The position numbers and the translations under genes are program-made. Source: Flavobacteriaceae bacterium (GTDB lineage Bacteria > Bacteroidota > Bacteroidia > Flavobacteriales > Flavobacteriaceae). From it: 56,002 nt of DNA. The stretch lies in the NCBI GenBank assembly GCA_028284745.1, contig JANQRC010000013.1:1-56002 (forward strand), in the 5' to 3' direction. Shown one piece after another: positions 18,373 to 27,506 of this stretch. The notes under the pieces were generated by a model that did no database searches, was not told where the DNA came from, and saw only the letters and a program-made list of their open reading frames with translations. The first letter of the stretch is position 1; each line of letters starts with the position of its first letter.

Positions 18373-19248
18373 ATGATTAAGGTTTTTATTACATCTTTTT
18401 TGTTTTTTTTCATGACAAGCTCATTGATGGCACAGAAAACTCATGAATATATGGGCTTCTTGAAGATTCAAGATTCGCTGTTCATATCATATCGCTTGAA
18501 ATTCGAGGTCAATGATGGTGAGATAAAAGGTTTCTCCGTAACGGATTATGGGGGAGCCCATGAGACAAAGTCCTATGTGACGGGCAGTTACAATCAAAAA
18601 GGGAGAGTACTTTCATTTAGAGAATATGGAATCGAGTACACAAAATCAGAAGTAGAGGCCTATGACTTTTGCTATGTGAACTTCGAAGGGAAGTTGAAGA
18701 ACATTGATCGCCAGAGTATGCTAGAAGGCACTTTTAACGGTAAATATGATGATGGTGAAAAATGCATAGACGGCGAGCTTCTTGTTAGGACCATTGACAA
18801 GATGTATAGGAAAGCTGAACGATTGGATAAAAAGATAAAGCGTATGAAGCGTCTGCCCGATAGTACTAAGGCCAAAATAAATCTAGTAAAAATGTTAGAT
18901 GAGAAGCGTTTAAATGTTCTAAAGAAAGATGAGAATACCACTGTGTTCTGGGACTCGGATACAATAGAACTAGTGCTTTGGGATGCCGGAAAGGAAGATG
19001 GAGATATTGTTAGCCTGACATTTAACGGTGAGAAGCAACTTAGAAACTACACCATCGGAAGGAACAAAAAAGTGATTCCTCTTGCTCTTAACGTTGGAAA
19101 AAATACACTATCTGTAAGGGCAGAGAATATGGGCAGTATTCATCCCAATACGGCCAAGATAGAATTGAGGGCAAATGGCCGCACGGTTAACCTGCTTACA
19201 AATCTGAATAGTTCGGAGGCGACAACCATAACACTTATAAAAAGATAG
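18373..19248 (+). CDS. Secreted protein of unknown function
   Basis: 291 residues. A signal peptide ends near residue 20 (SSLMAQ). Residues 25-130 look like a beta-rich domain with a KIQDSLFISYRLKFEV opening. A charged helical stretch (about 140-185, KAERLDKKIKRMKRLPDSTK) may be a coiled coil. The C-terminal 100 residues are beta-rich and carry NVGKNTLSVRAENMGS, which resembles an immunoglobulin-like or jelly-roll module seen at the end of other Bacteroidota secreted proteins. I do not recognise the whole. It stands alone, behind its own promoter. Confidence 0.75.
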   Translation: MIKVFITSFLFFFMTSSLMAQKTHEYMGFLKIQDSLFISYRLKFEVNDGEIKGFSVTDYGGAHETKSYVTGSYNQKGRVLSFREYGIEYTKSEVEAYDFCYVNFEGKLKNIDRQSMLEGTFNGKYDDGEKCIDGELLVRTIDKMYRKAERLDKKIKRMKRLPDSTKAKINLVKMLDEKRLNVLKKDENTTVFWDSDTIELVLWDAGKEDGDIVSLTFNGEKQLRNYTIGRNKKVIPLALNVGKNTLSVRAENMGSIHPNTAKIELRANGRTVNLLTNLNSSEATTITLIKR

Positions 19249-19379
19249 TATGCTACTACTCAATTTTGCTGTTTTTAGCAGCAGGAAGCATCTAGCAGGA
19301 AGTTATATAACTAGTGTGTTCAAATAAACCACTTCTGGTGAGCGAGGACTTTTTATCTAATATCCCACAATCCATTGAT

Positions 19380-20771
19380 CTACAAATGTATCACCTCGTC
19401 GTAGGCATCGGCTGTTGCTTCCATGACAGCTTCGCTCATGGTAGGGTGTGGGTGTACAGCCTTTAGGATCTCATGACCAGTGGTCTCTAGCTTTCTGGCG
19501 ACCACCGCTTCAGCGATCATGTCGGTAACACCAGCACCGATCATGTGGCAACCCAACCATTCACCGTATTTGGCATCAAAGACCACCTTTACAAAACCAT
19601 CAGGACTTCCTGAGGCTTTTGCCTTTCCAGATGCTGAAAATGGAAACTTGCCTACCTTGATATCGTACCCTTGTTCTCTAGCCTTTGCTTCGGTAAGCCC
19701 CACTGAGGCGACCTCGGGCAGGCAATACGTACATCCAGGGATGTTTCCATAGTCTAATGCTTCTACATGCATGCCAGCGATCTTTTCTACACAAAGGATG
19801 CCTTCGGCAGAAGCTACGTGCGCCAGCGCTTGGCCTGGCGTAACATCGCCAATGGCATAATACCCCGGGATATTTGTCTGATAGTGGTCGTTCACGAGGA
19901 TCTTGTCTCGATCCACTGCAATGCCTACATCTTCAAGGCCAATGTTTTCAATGTTTGTTTTGATACCTACAGCCGAAAGTACAATGTCTGCTTCTAATAC
20001 TTCTTCGCCTTTCTTGGTTTTCACATTGGCTTTCACACCATCGCCTGATGTGTCCACACTGGTAACTTCAGCAGATGTCATGATCTTGATACCGTTCTTC
20101 TTGAAGCTCCTCGCCAATTGTTTGGACACATCTTCATCTTCAACAGGTACGATATTTGGCATGTATTCTACGATGGTCACTTCGGTGCCCATGGAGTTGT
20201 AGAAGTATGCAAACTCGACGCCAATGGCGCCAGAACCTACTACGATCATCTTCTTGGGCTGTTCTGGTAAGGTCATAGCCTCGCGATAACCGATCACTTT
20301 CTTGCCATCTTGTGGCAAGCTGGGAAGTTCACGACTACGCGCACCTGTAGCAATTACGATATGGTCTGCACTGTATTCAGTGGTATTTCCGTCTTTATCG
20401 GCAACATCTAGCTTCTTGCCGGGCTTTAACTTTCCGAAACCTTCCAGTACATCGATCTTGTTCTTCTTCATCAAGAATTGCACTCCCTTGCTCATTCCGT
20501 CGGCCACGCCTCGGCTACGTTTCACTACGGCGTCAAAGTCCTTGTCGTATTCGTTCACTTTCAAGCCATAATCTTCTGCATGCTTCAAATACTCGAACAC
20601 TTGTGCAGACTTAAGCAAAGCTTTGGTAGGAATACAACCCCAATTCAAGCAAACGCCACCTAGGTTTTCCTTTTCTACAACAGCAGTCTTAAGACCCAAT
20701 TGCGAGGCCCTGATGGCTGTTACATATCCGCCAGGTCCACTGCCTAGCACAATAACATCATATTTGCTCAT
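19380..20771 (-). CDS. lpdA: Dihydrolipoyl dehydrogenase
   Basis: 463 residues from the ATG at 20771 (MSKYDVIVLGSGPGGY); an ATG 36 bases upstream would add a non-conserved tail. The FAD-binding GSGPGG is at residues 10-15 and the redox disulfide at Cys41/Cys46 (GGVCLNWGCIPTK). The NAD-binding GSGAIGVEFA is at mid-protein, and the C-terminal HPHPTMSEA has the catalytic His-Glu pair. It reoxidises lipoamide in pyruvate and 2-oxoglutarate dehydrogenases and the glycine cleavage system. No E1 or E2 gene is nearby. Confidence 0.96.
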   Translation of the reverse strand: MSKYDVIVLGSGPGGYVTAIRASQLGLKTAVVEKENLGGVCLNWGCIPTKALLKSAQVFEYLKHAEDYGLKVNEYDKDFDAVVKRSRGVADGMSKGVQFLMKKNKIDVLEGFGKLKPGKKLDVADKDGNTTEYSADHIVIATGARSRELPSLPQDGKKVIGYREAMTLPEQPKKMIVVGSGAIGVEFAYFYNSMGTEVTIVEYMPNIVPVEDEDVSKQLARSFKKNGIKIMTSAEVTSVDTSGDGVKANVKTKKGEEVLEADIVLSAVGIKTNIENIGLEDVGIAVDRDKILVNDHYQTNIPGYYAIGDVTPGQALAHVASAEGILCVEKIAGMHVEALDYGNIPGCTYCLPEVASVGLTEAKAREQGYDIKVGKFPFSASGKAKASGSPDGFVKVVFDAKYGEWLGCHMIGAGVTDMIAEAVVARKLETTGHEILKAVHPHPTMSEAVMEATADAYDEVIHL

Positions 20772-20854
20772 GTTCTTTGTCTTTGGTTGAATGATTTTTG
20801 AGAGCACGAATTTACGAAACCTAGAACGATTTTCAGTATGATGCGCCTTGTGTT

Positions 20855-21409
20855 TTAAAGATCGTCTGTAAAGTGCTGTCTACGCTTTTCTTTGCCAAAC
20901 TTCTCTTGATTGTATTGTTTGGACTTCCCTTTGGGGACGGAAAGTGATTGCCAGTTTTCGCCCTTAAGGATCTTGGCTACGAACACCAATTGTCCGATAT
21001 GATAAGCGTAGTGCGCCATTTGACGATGAATGGCCTCGACTACGGTATGCCCATGATTTCTGATGTAGACCAACTTGGTCAGGTCTTCGGGCTGCAATGG
21101 GTCTATGGCATTGAATAGACAGGCCCAGGCTTCTTCCCAGTGCGCTTTCATCTCGGCCAACGAAACATAGTCTGCCTCGAATTCACCGTCGCGGTCGCGC
21201 CAAGGCTTTTCGCCATCTTCGGTCATGAAGTTGGTCCAACGGCTCAACATATTTCCCGAAATATGTTTTACGATGACCGCTATGCTGTTGCTTTCAGCAT
21301 TGGGCTGCCAGAAGACCTCTTGGTCGTTCAGTGTAACCAATGTTTTGTCACCCAAACTTTTGTAGTATTGAAATAGCTTACGGATGCTTTCTAAAGAATC
21401 CTTCTCCAT
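20855..21409 (-). CDS. DUF1572 (DinB-like) protein
   Basis: 184 residues, helical. The family pattern is clear: NSIAVIVKHISGNMLSRWTN near the start and AIHRQMAHYAYHIGQLVFVA near the end. The three His residues of those two segments are in the positions that bind a metal in DinB-fold proteins. Members are predicted metal-dependent thiol transferases or hydrolases, most of unknown substrate. It is the last gene of a four-gene minus-strand operon (hydrolase, msrB, YncE-like, DUF1572), 11 bases after its neighbour. Confidence 0.87.
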   Translation of the reverse strand: MEKDSLESIRKLFQYYKSLGDKTLVTLNDQEVFWQPNAESNSIAVIVKHISGNMLSRWTNFMTEDGEKPWRDRDGEFEADYVSLAEMKAHWEEAWACLFNAIDPLQPEDLTKLVYIRNHGHTVVEAIHRQMAHYAYHIGQLVFVAKILKGENWQSLSVPKGKSKQYNQEKFGKEKRRQHFTDDL

Positions 21410-21420
21410 ATCCCTCGAAG

Positions 21421-22434
21421 TTAGGGAATAATACCGAGACCATCGGGCTCTCTTCCTGCGGTAAGTCTACCTGCAATTTCCATTCTTTGAAGGTCTAGGA
21501 TGGTGATGATATCAGCATTGGTGTTGGCCACGTAAGCATATCGGTTGTTCGGGTGAATTAAGATTCCGACAGGAACCGGACTTTTATCAAAGTCTTGGAA
21601 TAGGCGAGAGGCTTCTTTTTCTTCTACTGAGATGCCCATCGAAATGGTCTTGAGTAGCTCTTTGTTTTCAGCATCAAAGATAGAAACGTCTCCTGTCTTT
21701 GCATTGCTCACTAAAGCATATTTCCCATCGCTTGTCGTTTTAGCGCGAATGGGGAATTCCTTAGATTTCAACGTATTGATTATTTCAAGAGTAGTTGTAT
21801 CCAATATGGTTACCGTGTCATCAGAACGATTGGTGACCCAGACCTCTTGGCCGTCAGCTGAGAGTGCGATGCCTTCTGCGCCTTGACCAGTGTTGATGAT
21901 CTTTTCCAAAGAATCGCTGTTGAGGTTGATCACCGATACACTATTGGAGCGGATGTTGGCAACAAAGGCTCTTTTAGAAGCAGGATGGTAAGCGACCATA
22001 TGACTGGTTTCTTGGTCGGTGTTGATCGCTTTTTTAACTTTTCCCGAAATAATATCGACTAAGATCAACTTCTTACTTTGCTCGCAGGTTACTAAGACAT
22101 CGCGATCAGAAATGAACTCAATGCCATGTGGCGCTTGATATTCGAAATTCAGTGTCTTTTTAACCTCTTTCTTGTTGAGGTCGATCACTGTAAGCGAATT
22201 GCCTGGGTGGTTAGCACGGCCATAGTTGGTGACGACCGCCCATTGGCTGTCGGGTGAGACAGCTACCTCATGCGGACCGTCGCCTGTAGGCAGCGTCAAT
22301 TCACTTTTTCCTGTGGAAAGGTTGATGAGATCTACCGTATCATCGGATTTGTTCAGTACTAACAAAGTGCCTTCTGTTTGCGCAGGTAAGATCCCAGACA
22401 TCAGCAGGCTGAAAAGGATAAGCGTTTTTTTCAT
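21421..22434 (-). CDS. YncE/YVTN-type beta-propeller protein, exported
   Basis: 337 residues. A signal peptide ends near residue 18 (GILPAQ). The rest is a seven-bladed propeller built of roughly 42-residue repeats: WAVVTNYGR, RAFVANIRSNSVSVI, EVWVTNRSDDTVTIL, YALVSNAKTGDVSIF, YAYVANTNADIITIL. Such proteins sit in the periplasm or on the surface and bind partners or nucleic acids; no enzymatic residue is evident. It overlaps msrB by four bases, so the two are co-translated. Confidence 0.87.
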   Translation of the reverse strand: MKKTLILFSLLMSGILPAQTEGTLLVLNKSDDTVDLINLSTGKSELTLPTGDGPHEVAVSPDSQWAVVTNYGRANHPGNSLTVIDLNKKEVKKTLNFEYQAPHGIEFISDRDVLVTCEQSKKLILVDIISGKVKKAINTDQETSHMVAYHPASKRAFVANIRSNSVSVINLNSDSLEKIINTGQGAEGIALSADGQEVWVTNRSDDTVTILDTTTLEIINTLKSKEFPIRAKTTSDGKYALVSNAKTGDVSIFDAENKELLKTISMGISVEEKEASRLFQDFDKSPVPVGILIHPNNRYAYVANTNADIITILDLQRMEIAGRLTAGREPDGLGIIP

Positions 22435-22964
22435 CGTTGGTTTTGTGTTTCAGTGTCTTTTGCAGGAACAAAGCTCAAGGCCGCAGAATTGATACAATGG
22501 CGTTCGCCAGTGGTATCTCGTGGTCCGTCTTTGAACATATGCCCCAAGTGCCCACCACAGGTGGCACATTTCAATTCGGTACGGGCATAACCGATCTTAT
22601 AGTCTACGTCGAACTCCAATGCATCCTCTACACCGCGATCGAAGGATGGCCAGCCTGTGCCAGAGTTGAATTTGTGCTCGGACCTATAGAGCTCCGAGCC
22701 ACAACCAGCACAAATGTACACACCTTTTTCGTAGTGCTTGTCGTACGCACCTGAAAAAGCAAATTCAGTACCTGCGTTTCGCAAGATGTGATACTGTTTC
22801 GGAGTAAGTTGTGCCTTCCACTCAGCGTTCGTTTTGGAGACTTTGTAGTTACTTTGGGACGCTGTTTCGGTCTTTTGCGCTGAAGCAGAGGAAGAATCTT
22901 GCTTTTGCTGTGCTTGGCAAGTGATAAAAGTCAGTGCGATGAAGGATAAGAGCATTCTTTTCAT
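22431..22964 (-). CDS. msrB: Peptide-methionine (R)-S-oxide reductase MsrB, exported
   Basis: 177 residues. An N-terminal export signal ends with Cys16 in LTFITCQ, a possible but non-ideal lipobox (Thr at -1). The MsrB domain spans about 45-170. The zinc Cys pairs are CAGC (85/88) and CATC (133/136), and the catalytic Cys157 lies in RHCINSAALSF. The enzyme reduces methionine-R-sulfoxide in proteins, here in the periplasm. It overlaps the hydrolase gene upstream and the propeller gene downstream by four bases each. No MsrA is in the window. Confidence 0.94.
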   Translation of the reverse strand: MKRMLLSFIALTFITCQAQQKQDSSSASAQKTETASQSNYKVSKTNAEWKAQLTPKQYHILRNAGTEFAFSGAYDKHYEKGVYICAGCGSELYRSEHKFNSGTGWPSFDRGVEDALEFDVDYKIGYARTELKCATCGGHLGHMFKDGPRDTTGERHCINSAALSFVPAKDTETQNQR

Positions 22965-23839
22965 GGAACACGGTTTTTTAGTATAAAATCTACGGAAGCA
23001 TCTACTACCGAAGGCGTTCCCAGAATCTTTCTATGACCACGACCTTTGGTAATAAGCAATGCTCCACTACGGAGGTTTTGACGTATGTTGTGTGCACTGC
23101 TTACAGGAATTTCTGTGTCATTCTCGTCATGGATCACCAAAACAGGGATCGCTACCTCTTTAGCGGCCAAAGAAGCAGAGTGATCATTCATTCTCCCACC
23201 AAATCGATGCTCAAACTTCGTTACCATCAATGCGGCTATTTCTGGTCTTAGCGCTATAAGTTCGGTAAAGCTCTTAACGATATCAGTGACAATGTCACCA
23301 CTCCCGATAGTGACCAATCGGTTGATGGCCAGGCCTTCTCGTACGGCATTCAAAAGTGACATGCCGCCTAATGAATGCCCCACGGCTCCTTCAAAAGGAC
23401 CAAAGTGCTCTTCGATATAATGAATTGCCTCGATAAAATCTAGCATGTTTGTAGTCTTTCCTTTGGCCTTCCCATGGGCAGGTGCATCAAAACTCACAGT
23501 AGAAAAACCAACTTTTAACAATGCGTCAGCGAATTTTACCAATTGTGTGCCCCTGCCACTCCATCCGTGCGCCAACAAGACTTTGCTTTTGCTGTCTCCA
23601 TACTCGTATACAACGATTTCCTTTGAAGAATTGGGGAGTTTGTGAGTGGTCTGCTTGCTTTGTTCGTTCATGTGAAACTCGCGCTTTGGCATCTTATGCC
23701 GAAGTGGAGAAACAAACAGGCGCATGCCGTAAAGTGCTGCAAGATCGTTTGAGATCCACTGCAGGAACTTGCCCGTGTGCACAATGGCTCTCGGAATTCT
23801 TGCTGATCGTTGGTGGCCGTTGTCGGGCTTGGTTTGCAT
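22961..23839 (-). CDS. Alpha/beta hydrolase
   Basis: 292 residues. The oxyanion region is LLAHGWSGRGTQ, the nucleophile elbow is GHSLGG (Ser in VGHSLGGMS), and the acid and His are in VIHDENDTEIP and KGRGHRKIL, giving a full Ser-Asp-His triad. No signal peptide is seen; the first 50 residues are basic and may form a membrane-facing helix. The substrate is not predictable. It leads the operon with msrB and is divergent from glgE across an 82-base AT-rich gap. Confidence 0.9.
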   Translation of the reverse strand: MQTKPDNGHQRSARIPRAIVHTGKFLQWISNDLAALYGMRLFVSPLRHKMPKREFHMNEQSKQTTHKLPNSSKEIVVYEYGDSKSKVLLAHGWSGRGTQLVKFADALLKVGFSTVSFDAPAHGKAKGKTTNMLDFIEAIHYIEEHFGPFEGAVGHSLGGMSLLNAVREGLAINRLVTIGSGDIVTDIVKSFTELIALRPEIAALMVTKFEHRFGGRMNDHSASLAAKEVAIPVLVIHDENDTEIPVSSAHNIRQNLRSGALLITKGRGHRKILGTPSVVDASVDFILKNRVP

Positions 23840-23921
23840 AGTAAAACAATTTCCTTTTGCAAGGTATTTATTTTACGGCTTTTTATATATTTAAAAAATC
23901 AAAAACCAACCAAACCTGAAG

Positions 23922-25862
23922 ATGCTAGACCAACGCAGAACTGTCATCGAAAAGGTCTATCCGCAACTAGACGGAGGGCTTCATCCCATCAAAAGAGTAG
24001 TAGGAGAATATGTGAATATAACTGCCGACGTATTTTCGGACGGGCACGATGTGGTGGCATGTTCTGTGCGCTACAAGCATGAAAACGCCAAGAAATGGAA
24101 AGAAGTGCGTATGCAACCTACCGAGAATGATGCATGGCAGGCTTCTTTTCAAATTGAAAAACAAGGTTATTACGAGTATAAAATAGAGGGTTGGGTAGAT
24201 CATGCGCTGAATTGGCAACATGGTATTGAGCGAAAGATAGATGACAACCAGCATGTGGCATCAGAACTTTTAGAGGGCATTGAATATCTAAAGAAAATAA
24301 AGAAACGGGCTACGGATGCCGAAAAAGCCTATCTGGAAGGCTTGATGGTCACTTTTAAAGAAGAGGTACAGTATCTGCATGCAGTTGCTGAGGCACGCTC
24401 AGAAAAGCTTCATGACCTGTTTGCGAAATATCCTGACAAGTTCTTGGCCAACGAGAGTGAACCCTTAAAAATATATGTTGATAGAGAACGCGCTCGTTTC
24501 AGTACATGGTACGAGTTTTTCCCTCGTTCTGCTGCAGAGCAATCAGGTGTGCACGGCACTTTCAAGGATTGTGAGCGACTGTTGGCTCGTGTAGCCAGAA
24601 TGGGCTTTGACATCTTGTATTTTCCGCCGATTCATCCGATTGGCGAGGTAAATCGTAAGGGAAAGAACAATACCACCGAAGCGCAAAAAGGTGATGTGGG
24701 CTCACCATGGGGCATTGGCTCAAAACATGGCGGGCATAAGGACATTCATCCCGAACTTGGAACGGTTGAAGACTTTAAGAATGTGGTCAATAAGGCGAAA
24801 GAGCTGGGCATCGAAGTAGCCATGGACTTTGCCTTGCAAGCGGCACCAGACCATCCTTGGGTAAAGGAACACCCTGAATGGTTCAAATGGCGCCCAGATG
24901 GTACAGTACAGTACGCTGAGAACCCACCAAAGAAATACCAAGACATTCTTCCTATCTATTTTGAAAGTAAGGATTGGAAGAACCTTTGGAAAGAAATGCT
25001 AGATACGGCGCTGTACTGGGTCGAAGAATGCGGAATCAATGTTTTCCGTGTAGATAACCCACATACCAAGCCCTACTATTTTTGGGGTTGGTTGATCGCT
25101 GAGGTGAAGAAGAAACATCCAGATGTGCTGTTCCTCTCGGAAGCATTTACACGACCGAAGGTGATGCATCAATTGGCCAAGCAGGGCTTTACACAATCCT
25201 ATACCTATTTCACATGGCGAAATAGCAAGCACGAGCTCATTGAATATGTCGAGGAATTGACCAAAACAGACCAACAGTATTTCTTTCGACCGAACTTCTG
25301 GCCAAATACCCCAGACATTAATCCGTGGGCGTTACAAAGTGGCAACGAAGCCACATTTTTGTTCAAATACTTTTTAGCGGCTACACTGAGCTCTAACACA
25401 GGAGTGTATGGTCCTGTGTACGAACAAATGGTGCACGAGGCAGTACCAGGTAAAGAAGAATACCAGGATTCAGAAAAGTACCAAGTTTCTCATTGGGATT
25501 GGAATGTTGAGAACAAGTTGAGTGCCCTGATGACCAAGATCAATCACATTCGCAAGGGCCATGCCTCATTGCAACAGACCAGCAATGTCCAGTTTCTTTC
25601 TGTCGAGAATGACGAGCTGATCGCGTATTACAAGTTTGATGATAGCAGACAAGATGAGACGATCATGATCGTGAACCTAGACCCGCACTATAACCAAAGC
25701 GGTTGGGTACAACTGCCACTGGGCGAATTGGGTGTGCATCAGGGGCATCAAGTACGGGTAGAAGACCTGGTCACAGGCAGTAGCTATGTTTGGGACAAAG
25801 AGTGGAATTTTATCGAGTTGCCACCTGCGCTTCCGTTTCACCTGTTCAAAGTTCATAAGTGA
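23922..25862 (+). CDS. glgE: Alpha-1,4-glucan:maltose-1-phosphate maltosyltransferase GlgE
   Basis: 646 residues, usual length. An N-terminal beta-sandwich domain (1-110) precedes the GH13 barrel. The nucleophile Asp is in FRVDNPHTKP (about 377), the acid/base Glu in FLSEAFTRP (about 406), and the maltose-binding DFALQAAPDHPW segment is present. It transfers maltose from maltose-1-phosphate to the non-reducing end of an alpha-glucan. The maltokinase and branching enzyme follow at once, so the operon covers the last three steps of the GlgE pathway. Trehalose synthase is not beside it. Confidence 0.95.
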   Translation: MLDQRRTVIEKVYPQLDGGLHPIKRVVGEYVNITADVFSDGHDVVACSVRYKHENAKKWKEVRMQPTENDAWQASFQIEKQGYYEYKIEGWVDHALNWQHGIERKIDDNQHVASELLEGIEYLKKIKKRATDAEKAYLEGLMVTFKEEVQYLHAVAEARSEKLHDLFAKYPDKFLANESEPLKIYVDRERARFSTWYEFFPRSAAEQSGVHGTFKDCERLLARVARMGFDILYFPPIHPIGEVNRKGKNNTTEAQKGDVGSPWGIGSKHGGHKDIHPELGTVEDFKNVVNKAKELGIEVAMDFALQAAPDHPWVKEHPEWFKWRPDGTVQYAENPPKKYQDILPIYFESKDWKNLWKEMLDTALYWVEECGINVFRVDNPHTKPYYFWGWLIAEVKKKHPDVLFLSEAFTRPKVMHQLAKQGFTQSYTYFTWRNSKHELIEYVEELTKTDQQYFFRPNFWPNTPDINPWALQSGNEATFLFKYFLAATLSSNTGVYGPVYEQMVHEAVPGKEEYQDSEKYQVSHWDWNVENKLSALMTKINHIRKGHASLQQTSNVQFLSVENDELIAYYKFDDSRQDETIMIVNLDPHYNQSGWVQLPLGELGVHQGHQVRVEDLVTGSSYVWDKEWNFIELPPALPFHLFKVHK

Positions 25863-25864
25863 TC

Positions 25865-27493
25865 ATGGCCGCTGCAAAACGATCCAGCCAAAAACCGCCC
25901 TTCAACTTCGAGGTGCCGTGGGAAGAACTCATGGACAACCAAGATTTCGTGAAAGCATTCCTTTCTGAAGTACTGGAAGATTACATCGTAAAACAACGTT
26001 GGTATGGCGGAAAGGCCAGTACCATGAAATACATAGAGCTCAACGAATACTTCCGGATCAAGCGGAATGAGGAAATGTACTATGGATTGATCTTAGAGGT
26101 CAATTTCAATGAGGCGTTCTTTCAGCATTATTTTCTGCCTATTGCCTTCGTCACAGACGAAAGCTTTGCGAAAAAGGACCGTATCCTTCCTTTGAGCATC
26201 AACGGACAAAGCGGTTACCTTATCGATGCTGTTAATCTCGAAGCCTTTCGCAAGGTGGTCTTTGAGCGCATTATGAATGCAGAGCCTAACGATACCACGC
26301 GCGTACAATATCACAAAGGAGAGCATTTCAAGGAAACAAGCTATGAGTCGTCTCGGTTCATGGGTGTTGAACAAAGCAATACCTCGATCATTATCAATGA
26401 CCGCTGTGTGATCAAGTTCTTTAGACGAATCTATGCCAATAAGAATCCCGATTACGAGATGTCTCGATTCCTTTCTGATAAAAAAGGCTATAAGAATACA
26501 CCTGCCTATCTAGGTAGTATCAACATCATCGATTCCGAGCAGTCTATGATCACCATCGCTTTGATGCAAAATTTGGTACCAAACGAGGGTGATGCATGGG
26601 AGTATATGCTCAATGAGCTAGATAAGGTATTTGCCAACTTGGAGTACAAGAATATCGACATCGATCGCCTGCCGTGTTGCCCGCAACTGTTCGATAGATT
26701 GAAGATCGGGGATGTGCCGCCGGAGATCATCGATTGGGCAGGGCTGAATATCTTTCTCAAGCTTCAAAAAATGGCACTTCGCACCGCTGAGATGCACATC
26801 GCGCTTGGCTCAGAGTTCGAGGATACGGCCTTTCATCCTGAACATTTCAACGGAGATTATGAGGTTTGGCTTAAGAACCGCTTGCTCTATCAATTTCAGA
26901 ACCGGTTGAACATTGTCGAGAATAACATGCACAAGCTAGAGGGGTTGACACTAGAATTGGCCCAACAGTTTCTAGAGAAGAAGAACAAGATCAGAAAACG
27001 CCTCATGAACTTCGATTGGACCAAGTTGAAGGGCGAACGCATACGCGTACATGGAGATTACCATCTAGGGCAAATACTGGTGAAGGATGGGGATTTCTAC
27101 ATTCTTGATTTTGAGGGCGAGCCCGAAAGTACCATTCGCGATAGAAAAGTGAAACAACCGCCACTGAAGGATGTTGCTGGCCTATTCCGTTCGTTTCACT
27201 ATGCGATCTATGCCACCATCTTCAACAATGGCGAGAAGTATCCCTATGGGCAGCAGCAACTTTTTAAAGCAGGTGAGGTACTGTATCGTTATTTCATCGG
27301 TGTGTTCTTGCAAACATATACAGAGAGCATTCAACAAGCTAACTTGAACATCGGCTATAACCAAGAGCGCGTCTTTATGCTTAAATATTCTATGCTTGAA
27401 AAAGCAGTTTACGAATTGGGCTACGAGATGAACGCCCGACCAAGATGGGCGGTAATTCCGCTAGAAGGGATCGCCTCCATCACTTCAGAATAA
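25865..27493 (+). CDS. Maltokinase (Mak/Pep2-like)
   Basis: 542 residues from ATG 25865, three bases after the glgE stop (a GTG at 25859 overlaps that stop and is less likely). The N-terminal cap domain contains KQRWYGGKA. The kinase part is aminoglycoside-phosphotransferase-like, with the catalytic RVHGDYHLGQIL at about 395 and the magnesium-binding DFEGEP at about 416. It phosphorylates maltose with ATP to maltose-1-phosphate, the GlgE donor. In many bacteria this domain is fused to trehalose synthase; here it is free-standing. Confidence 0.92.
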   Translation: MAAAKRSSQKPPFNFEVPWEELMDNQDFVKAFLSEVLEDYIVKQRWYGGKASTMKYIELNEYFRIKRNEEMYYGLILEVNFNEAFFQHYFLPIAFVTDESFAKKDRILPLSINGQSGYLIDAVNLEAFRKVVFERIMNAEPNDTTRVQYHKGEHFKETSYESSRFMGVEQSNTSIIINDRCVIKFFRRIYANKNPDYEMSRFLSDKKGYKNTPAYLGSINIIDSEQSMITIALMQNLVPNEGDAWEYMLNELDKVFANLEYKNIDIDRLPCCPQLFDRLKIGDVPPEIIDWAGLNIFLKLQKMALRTAEMHIALGSEFEDTAFHPEHFNGDYEVWLKNRLLYQFQNRLNIVENNMHKLEGLTLELAQQFLEKKNKIRKRLMNFDWTKLKGERIRVHGDYHLGQILVKDGDFYILDFEGEPESTIRDRKVKQPPLKDVAGLFRSFHYAIYATIFNNGEKYPYGQQQLFKAGEVLYRYFIGVFLQTYTESIQQANLNIGYNQERVFMLKYSMLEKAVYELGYEMNARPRWAVIPLEGIASITSE

Positions 27494-27506
27494 AACCAAC
27501 AAGACC

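Noticed and set aside
20761..20807. Upstream start for lpdA at 20807
   Set aside because: The conserved protein begins at 20771; the extra 12 residues are not part of the family.
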